Below are positions 26,427 through 36,251 of a stretch of DNA of 64,000 nucleotides, one piece after another (positions within the stretch are counted from its first letter, which is position 1; every line of letters starts with the position of its first letter). The stretch comes from Ustulina deusta. Lineage: Eukaryota; Ascomycota; Sordariomycetes; Xylariales; Xylariaceae. The stretch is taken from contig JAJNNX010000001.1 of NCBI GenBank assembly GCA_023159155.1, positions 3,038,001 through 3,102,000 on the forward strand, in the 5' to 3' direction. The notes under the pieces are model-generated. The model worked only from the letters and a program-made list of their open reading frames with translations. It was not told the DNA's origin and did no database searches. A program made the position numbers and the translations under genes.

Positions 26427-28830
26427 TCAAACCAACCAGACCCCCGACTTGTCCGTCACCGCATGTATCATACCCACTTCATCACCGAAGAGTCTCCCGA
26501 CACCAATCCGCTCGTAGCAGTCCCTGTCTTTGGTTTCGAACCCCAGGACCTCTACACACCGTAGATACAACACCTCATATGCCGTAAGATGAGGGCTGGG
26601 TTTGTCCAGGCGCCACTCTCCCTGTACTTTTCTGGCCACTGCCGCAACGAGCGCGAAATTGGCCCGTCACACTCGCACGAGGCAACAGTCTAGAAATCTG
26701 GGTGTTGGACACAAGGCCCACCCGGCGATAGTATCGGGCGTCTGGGGCGTCGTGACGCGGCGCCACATCTCGCGGCCGAAGCTGGGTCCGTGGCCCACGC
26801 TGTTCGCGGCGACAGTGCAGTCACCTCGTTCGCAAACAAGCCATAGAGCTGTATTTGCATCAGCCGTTCCGAGACGCCCAGGGCCGCAAACCGCCCGTCG
26901 TTGCCGTAGACATTGTGGGGCACATATCCGTTCGCGAGATCAAACGCCGGGCGTAGGGTGCGAGGGTCAACGGGTACACGGGCGAGTTCCTCGAGCAGGC
27001 AATCTGCGGACGACCGGTCAGAATGGCTCCACCGCACCGCGAGGCCCGAGGGGACATTATTCCCTGTTGCGGTTGGGACTGTAGATAATTCCCATCAATG
27101 TCCAGGACCACGTCGGGATGCCCTCCGCCTGGATGCGCGGGCCAGATTCGACTTACTCCTACAGAAGGTCCCCAACTTCAGAGAACCAGGAACTACAAGC
27201 ATAAGTGTACCGTAGTGTCTCACCATCGCTATTCGCTCCTGACCTCCTGCGCTCACTGCAAGACTCGAGGTCAGTTGTCGCCACTTTATGCATGATCTGT
27301 AAGTGTTTTAGAAGCGTAGAAAGCTTCCAAAGGATGAAAAGAGGTGTTATTTATCAGACTTCTCAGCAGTGTCGCTTTCGTTACCATCTTCGTTGTCTCT
27401 GATGAACTTGACCTCGTGGCCAGTGAAGGTTTGAGGGTTCCCAGTCTCGCACTGGACGAACAAGCCGAAGTCCGCAAACGCCAGTATTCGTCGGCTCAGC
27501 AGCCCCTCTTGATGCACCCAGCCGCGACGGGGCAGGTCGCGCCGGCTGACGGCGTTCTTGTAGTCTCGCGAGATCGCCTTACCACCCGGGCTTTAAAGGT
27601 AGAAGTACCCCTTTTGCGAGCCGTTGGCGGTCTCGGTACGGGATTCGCGTCACCCGCGCCAGGGCCTTCGTCTCAAACTCGCCGAACAATCCGACGTCGT
27701 CGTGCGCCCGTGTTGTTGCGATGGTGAGCCATGCGTGTTAGTAGTAGTCCGCCATCTTCGCTGATTCTCTCTTCCCGTCGTCGGCGTCGTCTTGTACGAT
27801 AAACAAAGAATCGATCCAGCTGTAATTCACGCCGAGCTTGACAGAAAGCTCGTAAGCATGTGTAAATAGCATTATGGCCATGGGTATCTTACAGCTCTGG
27901 CACGAGGCGGTGCTACATTTTCCAGCTCGGCAGTCGTAGTTCCCTTTCCGTATCCTAACAACCTCCGTGTCGGCGCATCAGCGATGACTTAGTGCTATGT
28001 GTTTGCCCTTCTGACCTGGTGTCTCGCGTAGTATACATTTTCTCACCAGTCCGTTTTCCGCCTCGGTCTCGATACATCGTAAAGGTAGCGAGACTTGCTC
28101 GACATCGAACACCTCGCTACCCGACAGCGTGACCCTGCATCTTGAATAGTTAAGGCGACACCTGCGATGCCAGGTACGGATCGCGTCAAAGTCTGGCTAT
28201 TTAGGAATCTGGGGTAAGTAGCTGCTATTTATAGTAGATAATACTAAGTGTTTGGGGTGTTTATAGGGGTAACAGGAGTCAACTAATGCGGAAACGCCAA
28301 AAGGATATATGAGTGATATCAGCGTAGGAAACTGGATAATTGTGCAATTACTGGCAAGCAACGAGCCTGTAATATCCCTAGAGATGTATGTTGGCGTGTC
28401 CATGCCTCTGTTAGTCTGTTCTTTCAAGAAATTCATCTAGAGACACAGGGAGTTAGTCCTAGCGCACTGCAACAACTTTATACCTGGATCAGCAGATAGA
28501 TGAAACCATATAGCGCGGTCACTTATGCCATCAGGTGCCGTATTGTCCCGCGTGGCTGCTATATACGCGCCCAGGTCCTTAATATTGAGTGAGAGGTTGC
28601 TGCTCGTTGTCGCCAGGGAGGTCGTATTTGACTTGACGAATAACCCCAAATTGTCACCCGACAGCTTCCATTGCCCAGAAACAGTTCCCTTATGTTTCTT
28701 TCGCATAGCCATCCACAGGTAGTTTTCCCTCCGCCAATTTTAAGCCGAGAGCAAATGCTCAAGGAGAAGGCTGCATAATGAGCAACCTGCTTCAGCGGAT
28801 TGCAGTAGGCCATCCACCACAACACTCAAT
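26427..28830 (-). pseudogene. Decayed HET-domain (heterokaryon incompatibility-like) gene
   Basis: Pieces of a HET protein lie in order on the minus strand but in changing frames with stops. At 28813-28742 is the entry motif LLQSAEAGCSLCSLL. At about 28200-27980 is DFDAIRTWHRRCRLN, then HIALSHR followed by TGA at 27980-27978, where the family has ALSHRWG. At about 27870-27630 are NYSWIDSLFIVQDDADD and ESAKM, a TAA at 27740-27738, then VTRIPYRDR and a frame slip. At about 27640-27480 are GYFYL, a TAA at 27595-27593, then RRGWVHQEGLLSRRILAF. At 27128-27078 is GIPTWSWTLMGIIYSPN, and at 26560-26450 YEVLYLRC and RDCYERIGVGRL, both typical of HET C-termini. The total span fits one full HET gene. 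HET proteins trigger programmed cell death after non-self contact; this copy cannot make an intact protein as written. Confidence 0.8.
27240..27345. repeat. Diverged copy of a sequence also found at 28800-28890
   Basis: The plus strand from about 27265 to 27340 (TCGCCACTTTATGCATGATC, then GAAAGCTTCCAAAGGATGAA) matches 28828-28896 (TCGCCATTTTAACCACGATC, then GAAAGCTTTCAAGAATGAAT) over about 70 bases with mostly transition differences. On the minus strand both copies resemble a peptide FRNxxRSxxKWRQL, with CGA changed to TAA in one copy and CAA to TAA in the other. This suggests an old duplication inside or beside the HET relic. Confidence 0.5.
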
Positions 28831-29554
28831 TAGTTATCGCCATTTTAACCACGATCTGTGAGCGTTTCGGAAATGCTGAAAGCTTTCAAGAATGAATTTG
28901 GCTCGAAAAGACAGTCTTATATTCTAAACGGAGCGAAAACATGAAAAGAACAACTCTGGGAGCTGCTTACGTGGATAGCCTCAATACTCGTAGTTTCCTT
29001 GGTAAAAGGCATAGATGTCGGAGTTTAGACAACGTGAACACAGTAGTGACGCGGCCAATCTTGCTGTATTCAATGGAGATTGTTGAAGACAAGATTCATA
29101 CGACTATGCATTTGTCTTCCTATTTATATCGTTTTTGAAATAAATCCTACGTCGCGACCAGGGAGAGGATCCGCGGATCATAGGTAGAGATGAATCTCGT
29201 GATGGTTTGCTATGTCAAAAGAGGCCCATCACCGCATCACAGGCCCAGAGGGGGGGGGCCGAAACTCCTTTGCGGGATTAGGGAATGTTGATGCAGCTGG
29301 GCTGGATAATCACAAGATAATCAGCTCTCGCGTCTCTAGCCTTCATTACCGCTTCAGGTAAGATTTGTCTTTTGTAAGAAATCGCATTCACATTGTTTTA
29401 ACCTGGTACGTATAACTTCCGCTAGCAACGTCTTCTACCAGCAGAATTTGCCCGAGATATTCGCAAAGCACACCATACATATACTATATGCCATCAACAA
29501 CCGAGAATCATTAGTGGATGGTTAACCTCTTGCAAGAAGAATCTTCGCTTTCCT
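28831..29554. other. Intergenic region
   Basis: Separates the HET relic from the coiled-coil gene. I see no gene. A G9 run sits at about 29251-29259. Confidence 0.4.
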
Positions 29555-30856
29555 TTATGGGAAACCTATCACGACGCCAGTTCGCAACAACGGCGTTAAC
29601 CCATCCTCCAGCTTGCCAGTATTTCTGTTCCCTCTGATCACTCCCCCGAAGATAATCCTTGCAACACGATGCGGCTCCGATTGCAAGACGCCCGTAGTCC
29701 CAAGAACCTCGGCCTCGCGAGGCGACACGTCTGCATTGTCATCCATCTGCATCCAACGGTATTCAATTCGCGACGAACGGAAAAGCAGCGCAATGTTGTA
29801 CGCGGTCTTGCAGAGTTCTATCAACTCTTCGGGTGTTTGATTCAAATGGCTCTTCTTCTTGCCCGATGCAAAATGCGCGCTGTACCGCTGTAGAACGTGC
29901 TTCCACACGTTTTCTGCCTGCGCTGTGGGGTATTTGACTTGTTCGTTGGCAGCTTTCCGGGCAAGGTTGACGGTCATTATGCGCCAGTCTTTCGCTTCAT
30001 CGTCTGCAACAACTCTGGATCAGATTACCGACCGGTACTAAACGACGTTTAAAAGATTACCTGTCATGATGCCGCTCTTCACTGCTGAAATGAAGACCCT
30101 CTCGACCATCTGATACGAACTTAGTCTGAGATCCGCCTGTCTCTTCGACCCACTATCCCTCTGTCTCCTCCGGAACACATAGTCATTCATCGTATCGGAG
30201 TGACCAAAAAGGGCAGTAGTAGGGTCAAAGAACCTCAGATATAGCTCGTCCGCTACTTCGGCTCGCATAAAGAGATCACCAATCTCGGGCGAGGCCCCTT
30301 CAAAGCGAGGACTAACTTCGACACCAGCTGGGAGACACTTCATACAGAAGCTGACGATGTCGCTCTTAAGCTTCACAAATAATTCAATTATTTGAGAATC
30401 ATTCAGCCCATCCTCTCGCCGACTTGATCGGACAATCATCTTCTTGTAGCTGGCTATTTGTTGGTCTTTCTCTGCGATCTCGTGTTCCAGGGTGGTCACT
30501 TTCCGCGCTTGTTCGTCGCAACGCCTCGTTTCCTCTTTATATGCTGTTTGAAGCGATTCAATCACCGCGTTTTGCTCCATCTGTTCATGGCCGATTTCGG
30601 ATACATTGGAAAGCTTTTAGGCTCCTAGTTAATCTTGGTACGGTTCAGGAGATTCTGGGCTTACCTTTAGGGGATCAGATAGTGGTAACTTTGAGCCAGA
30701 AGACGGTGTCTGTGCCGTTTTGAATAGTCCCATCTTGATATCTTTCATGTCTGAAGATAATTGGCGGAGTAACTCGTCAACATGACGAACCCAAGTTTGA
30801 AGGTCACCATCTTCTCGGTCGATAGCCATAACGTCAAACTCATCAGACATAGTCAC
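29555..30856 (-). CDS. Unidentified protein with N-terminal coiled coil
   Basis: Three exons (30856-30665, 30613-30061, 30003-29555) with matching phases give 397 residues, so this looks like an intact gene. I do not recognise the family. Residues about 75-125 (ESLQTAYKEETRRCDEQARK, then EIAEKDQQIASYKK) form a likely coiled coil. The rest is mixed helical with conserved-looking DSQIIELFVKLKSDIVSFC, QNVW-like VWKHVLQRYSAHF and the tail TPLLRTGVVIGFP. There is no signal peptide, membrane segment or catalytic motif. It starts at the first of two nearby ATGs (MTMSDEFD). It is divergent from the Hsp70-like gene, with about 1.2 kb and a tandem repeat between them. A chaperone or immunity-linked role would be guilt by association only. 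Confidence 0.75.
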
Positions 30857-31106
30857 GTTGTGTTGAGTATTGTCCTGGCAGAGAAGTGGCTTGTAGCAGA
30901 TCGAGAAGAGGTTTATGCCAAGTGGTCTTGAGTGAAGTCAGTGCAGAGACAGTTGCGCCACTCAATAGAAGTGACCAGGTCAAGGTATAAATTTTCACGG
31001 CATTAACGTCTCGGTATACTTGGGATAGTGCTCTCTAAGGGCCAGGAGAACAGGTAAAGAAATTGGTTCTCGGCCTCAATGGAAAACTCCAAAATAGAAT
31101 AAGGCT

Positions 31107-31875
31107 TCCACAGCCTGCATCTAAGCAATCACCGAAATATGCTGTGCGAAGGGTTTGATAAAATTTACGTGGCCTGCATATAGATAATCTGCATTTCATG
31201 CTATGCGAAGGGTTTATCCAATAAATATACTGGAAATGCATGATCTACTACTAGTAACACGGCCCAAAGAAATGCATATCTGACCAGGCCCCAGAGACCC
31301 AACCCGGTGTCGAGGACCTACCTAGAGGGACCCAAGTGATCCTATGAGCTTTTGCAAACACTATATTTGATTTACTAGATACTGTCCTTACAACTGATCA
31401 CTCCTATACTCTGCAGCAAGGCCCTCGGCTTGGCAACATCATCTTTATCTTATACCGGTACCCTTGCCGCCTAAAGCATTTAATAACACACTAGGCTATG
31501 AGGCAGATTTGAATCGAGGCTTAGCCAAATCTAATATAACCTACATATATTAATCTGTATTTCGTGCTACGTGAAGGGTTTATCTAATAAATATACTGGA
31601 AATTCATGATTTACTGACACCGCCCCAAGAAATGCACATCTGATCAGGCCCGGCTCGGTGCCGAGAACCCAAGGACCCAAGTGATCCCATAGGCTTTTTC
31701 GGGCACCTCTGGGCTGGGCTTTTTCAAACCCTGCATTTGATTTACTTGATGCCGCCCCTACCAACCGAGAAGCATCATTCCTTGTCCCATACCCTTGCCG
31801 CCTAACGCCTCTAATGGCACACCAGGCTACAAGGCAGGTTTGAAACGAGGCTCTGCCAAATCTCATATATAGCCA
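31107..31875. repeat. Diverged tandem direct repeat in a divergent promoter region
   Basis: Two units of roughly 350 bases, about 31173-31538 and 31541-31875, share blocks in the same order: CATATAGATAATCTGCATTT versus CATATATTAATCTGTATTT; GAAGGGTTTATCCAATAAATA versus its near copy (one base changed); GACCCAAGTGATC; TTTGATTTACT; ACCCTTGCCGCCTAA; GAGGCTTAGCCAAATCT versus GAGGCTCTGCCAAATCT. A third partial start (GCTGTGCGAAGGGTTT) lies at about 31107-31170. Differences are mostly C/T and G/A. The repeat lies between the coiled-coil gene and the Hsp70-like gene. Confidence 0.75.
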
Positions 31876-31935
31876 GGTCGATTACCTGAAAAATATGCTA
31901 TCAAGGCCGTTTTATGGTTACGACTAAGCCATTTC

Positions 31936-31945
31936 TTTATATATT
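31936..31945 (+). promoter_or_regulatory. Probable TATA box of the Hsp70-like gene
   Basis: TTTATATATT lies about 90 bases before the ATG at 32031 and is followed by a C/T-rich leader. I see no clear array of heat-shock elements (alternating GAA/TTC) near it. Confidence 0.4.
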
Positions 31946-32030
31946 CGACACTTCAATCATTCTTCTTCTTGTTTTTTAAAATATCCAGTCAGGGCATTGC
32001 CTACTTGCGAAGAAACAAGCACCCCTCAAA

Positions 32031-34391
32031 ATGGAGGATATGAAAGGGCTTAACTTAGCCCTCAATACCGGAGTTGGGGGAGTGTCTGACGATGAAGACC
32101 GCTTGGTCCTCGCTCTTGACTTCGGAACGACCTTCAGCGGGTAAGTCTAGTCAATCGAGTGTCCTTAAGGGTTGTCCGAGACATCTACTAATAGCGGCTA
32201 CCTAGAGTAGCGTATGTATTCGCGAACGACCCCGAGAAAATCTACACTATCGACTCTTGGCCTGGGGCCCCAGATCGCATTGTTCCCAAAGCACCCACAG
32301 AACTCCAGTACACACCCGAGTCAACTAACAAGTTCAAGTGGGGATATGAACTTGAACATAGTCTTCAAGAGAAAGTCACAGGGCTCAAGTTGTTACTCGA
32401 CCCAGACCAGAATCGTCCTTACTGGATTCCATCTGATCCCCATGCGGATATCGCCAAGCTTCCGAAGCCTGTTGTTGAAGTTGCCTCAGATTACATGAAA
32501 GCCATATTTCAGCATGCTATCGCTGAAGTTGAGAAGGGCTACCTGCCAGGCTTCATCAAAGGGTTTAAGAAACAATATGTTCTGACTGTTCCTGCCGTGT
32601 GGTCTGATACCGCCAAGGCTATGACTGAACGTGTAGGTCTACCGCTATTGTCTCTAACAGCTCATCCTGTACGCAGCGAGGGTCCGACTAATTGAGTACT
32701 AGGCTGCACGTATGGCGGGTATATCCCCTGTGGAGATGATTACGGAACCAGAAGCAGCCGCTCTCTTCACGCTGCAGACCATGAGGGACAAGGGTCTCAG
32801 TGTAGGTCTGGAGTTAGCGAGTATAGAAGTCGTTCTCTAACAATTCCATCCAGGTTGGTGACGCGATCGTGATCTGCGATGCTGGGGGTGGCACGGTCGA
32901 CTTGATCTCCTATGAGATTGCCTCGCTCAGCCCATTTGAAGTGAAGGCCTTGACTATACCTTCAGGTCAGCTTCTGTTGAACCCCACTGTACTATGCTTC
33001 CGTTCTAACATGTCTTAGGCGGTGCGCACGGATCCTTGATGCTCAATCGATCATTTGAAGAAGTGATAAAGCAGGCGGTTGGCGAAGATGCCTTTCTAGG
33101 ACTGAAAAAAACGGAAGGCTACCGCAATGCATTGCGCGAGTTTGATGTCGCGCACAAGCTCTCGTTTCGAGGCCCCGGCGATTCCGAAAGATATGTCAGC
33201 TTCCCAATGGCTAATCTGAATGACAACAAGGCGAAAGGGTTGGTAAAGAATTGTATGACGCTGTCTGGGTAAGTTTTAGTCTCCTGGTTGCGTCTGCATT
33301 GCAATTACTGAATGCTGATACAGGCAAACCATGTTCCGCATCTTTGATCCCATTATCCGGGAGATTGACAAACTTGTCCTTGAACAAGTTCGTGACGTAC
33401 AAATCAAACGATTGGAGAGCAACAACAGTTCAGGTGTGACAGTTCGTCTTCCGAATTAGATTTCAACAAATTCAACTGTAAGTTAACAACCTCGGATAGG
33501 CCATATTCCTCGTCGGCGGATTCGGTGCAAGCGCATACTTGAAAGAGAGCATCCAAGCCTCAAATCCCAAGATTATGGTGGTACAACCAAAGGAAGCGTA
33601 AGTCACCTGTTCTTCAAATCTACGGGTAAGTATACACTGACATTGTGGTAGGTGGTCCGCAATTGTCAAGTACGTATCTTCCCGTTGAATTTTGCCTGCT
33701 CCTAATGTCGAAAAGAGGCGCCGCAATGAGTAAGCTTCCACTAGGTCCAACACGCCCAGCTGTCATATCGACCAGAGCTGCCAAGCATTACGGTGTTTCA
33801 TTTCACAATGCTTGGGACTCCATCAGGGACAAGGGGCAACCCAAGCTAAAGCTTAAGTTTTGGACTGGCGACAGATGCAACTTGATGCAATGGTATATCA
33901 ACAAGGTCAGTCGAAACTTTATTTGACTAATTTCCTATTTGAACGCCCGACTAACTGTATTGAATATCATATAGGAGGACGAACTAGAACGAGGGAAAAA
34001 ATATAGCTACGGATTCAGCCGTAGGATCAAGGGACACGATCCCGACCCGACAGCACTCGTAGTCACAGACAGTCTATCTGAGTGTACTTCGGTATCAGCC
34101 CCAGTTCACCCTGACGACCGTAAGTAGCCAGCCGGCCACGAGGATAAAAGGGACACCACTTCATATCAAGTGAGACTAACGCATCAAATTCCAGATGTCA
34201 AGCTCAATTGTGCCCTAGTCACTGATCTAACAAACGTGCCGAAGTCTTGCTTCCAAGAACAGGTCCTCGACGGGGAGCAGTATTCCATGATTGATTATGA
34301 TCTTCTTCTTGAAAATCTCCCATCGGGTTTGATGAAGTTCTCGATCAAGATTGATGGAACGGAATATAAGGCCATAGAGGCGACTTATTGA
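32031..34391 (+). CDS. Hsp70-like ATPase-domain protein (HSPA12-like fungal type)
   Basis: Eleven exons: 32031-32140, 32206-32632, 32703-32801, 32854-32965, 33019-33268, 33324-33435, 33500-33597, 33652-33669, 33716-33905, 33975-34119, 34195-34391. All phases close, giving 585 residues without a stop. It has the actin/Hsp70-fold nucleotide motifs: phosphate-1 LALDFGTTFSGVAY near 30-40, phosphate-2 ICDAGGGTVDL near 219-229, and adenosine LVGGFGASAYL near 374-384. TVPAVWSD, MITEPEAAALF and RAARMAGI are also typical. The C-terminal part is not the classical substrate-binding domain, and there is no EEVD tail. That matches the divergent HSPA12-like Hsp70 paralogues expanded in filamentous fungi, whose function is mostly unknown. 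Exon 8 is only 18 bases. The introns look functional, so I treat it as live. Confidence 0.9.
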
Positions 34392-35600
34392 AAGTAACCA
34401 TCTCTGAATAGGCATAGGGGATTGTGAACAGAGAGCTAGGGCAACAGTGAGAGTAAAATGAATATCTGGCATTTCCTCTTGATTAATTAACTGAAATATG
34501 AACACATTGATTGGATTCCTATATACCTAACTGTAAATGCCTTTGTTTTTAATGAAGGAAAAATGACTGAGTGGAACAAAAGTTAACTATGCTTAGTTTT
34601 TTTCCATATAATAATAACCTATATATGCCTAGCATTTTAACAGCTGTTTTTAGTTTAATTATTACTTATAATAAAAATACATAAAATAATATTATATAAA
34701 AAAATTTAAGCGAAAAAAAAAAAAAGCTGTAAAGCTAGGCTTATAGGTAGGTTAAGATATACTTAGGATTATATATATAGGTTAAGTCTATGTAGCCCGT
34801 TCGTTTATTGCTTGTTTTTCGGCCCAACAGCTATGCGCTTGGCTTATGCGCATTTCTATGGCTAAACCCTGGTTCCACTGTCTCTTTGTGTGCTGATCGT
34901 TACGATCAACGCGCTTGAGAGTTTTGCTAATTACCCAAATGACAATACCGCGAAGTTTTTGTTTTATGATCACCCTAATGGTTTGATTTGTCCAGGATTA
35001 GAACAGCTGTTTCTCTTGAGGTCGTTTTGCTTAGTGCAGTGTGAATAGAGATGATCTATTTTGCTGTCTTCTTTCACCGCAACAACCGCGCACACCAGCG
35101 TTGTGTTATCCAAGTAAGTCGCTCAGGTCGTACTGGCTGTACTTGCGGCTGTGTTGAAAGTTATCCACAATGAAATCATCGTAATACCGTTGATATTCGA
35201 TACATTAACGATAAAACGTCCCGAGTTGGTGGCTGAGCAATTCAGTGCCGCGTACAGTTCCCGGCGAGATTTTGTGATTGCAGACGGGACTGATCGTCTT
35301 TGTTCTGGCTTTGGCTGCTACCAGCACGACATAGACCCACAAATTGGTATGAGCTGGTGATAGAACCTAAAAGGAAGAAAGAGGGCAGTGGGAAGTAGTA
35401 CTCACTGCAGCTCCGAATTGGTGGATACGATGGGCTCGCTTAATATAGGTTTGTTGGAAGTTGTTTTCTAGTAACATGAGCACACAAGACTTTTGAACAG
35501 GAACAACTCATTGGTATGATCTCTCTTAAGAAAGCTTCCATATGGTGGTGTCCTGACCTAGACTGACAAATTCTGTGAAGTACACCTCAAAAAACCATCA
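34392..35600. other. AT-rich patch and unassigned sequence after the Hsp70-like gene
   Basis: 34540-34790 is strongly AT-rich, with an A13 run near 34715 and TATATA blocks. A 61-codon frame at 34788-34973 (-) contains WVISKTLKRVDRNDQHTKRQWNQG-like basic sequence (shown here only as WVISKTLKRVDRNDQ). It might be a transposase scrap, but there is no TIR or diagnostic motif. Nothing firm can be called. Confidence 0.4.
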
Positions 35601-36251
35601 AATAACCTTCTCCGGCGTATGTCCCATCTGGGGTTCCTCAGTTCGATCCTATGGTCGGTTACTGGATGGTGAATCCGTTACGCGATGGAGCATGGCCCGT
35701 AACAGCCGTATTCATAGTTTTCTTCTTTGTTAACCCCTTTTTCGAAATTGTCTTCTACAATCTTACGAGAACGCATGGTTTACGATGCTGATGGCAAGTA
35801 ATTCCCGGGTGGCTAATCAGGCCCTAGTATAGATCTAACTCGACTTCGAAACATAGGTATTGCTATTTACCATTTGTCTGCCCATGGCTAATCATCATTC
35901 AGATGGTAATCATTGCCGTCTTGTTCCAGATGCAGATATCATTCAACTGCAGGGTATTCGCCAAAGGACCGAGGTTGGACGTCCTTGTCACTATCACCAC
36001 GCTCCCGCTCACCCTTTGTAGTTTCTTGTCCATATTACGCGTTTTGCTGAGTCCTCGCTCGATTGCGGGAAAGACTACTAAGGTTACATAGATAGTGATC
36101 CGGCTGTTGGAGAGCGTACGATATGATTTCAGGCTTGAAGATGATAGAGGTATCATTCGCCATCATATTGGGAATTTGTCTATCGATCATGGGACATACA
36201 CTCTACAGACTCTATACTGCAGGCAACAGCTCTAGCAAGCCCAAGGGGTAG
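35600..36251 (+). pseudogene. Probable decayed multi-pass membrane-protein gene
   Basis: Three hydrophobic pieces lie in order on the plus strand. About 35650-35784 reads VGYWMVNPLRDG then WPVTAVFIVFFFVNPFFEI. 35903-36072 reads VIIAVLFQMQISFNCRVF then TLPLTLCSFLSILRVLL, preceded by an acceptor-like TTCAG. About 36149-36251 reads VSFAIILGICLSIMGHTLY and ends KPKG-stop. A join AAG to GTA at 36072/36149 keeps frame, but the first join only works through a TGA near 35790. The hydrophobic pattern with Phe and Trp suggests a transmembrane protein of at least three helices. I cannot name the family, and the 5' end is not found. Confidence 0.4.

Noticed and set aside
26530..26550. GGTTTCGAACCCC-like string resembling a tRNA T-arm
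   Set aside because: It has an extra T, no matching acceptor or D-arm nearby, and lies in the HET relic.
31567..31866. 99-codon minus frame over the second tandem repeat unit
   Set aside because: The equivalent frame is not preserved in the first unit and there is no domain; the repeat itself is the better description.
34788..34973. 61-codon basic minus frame as a transposase fragment
   Set aside because: No catalytic motif, terminal repeats or target duplication visible; too little to call.
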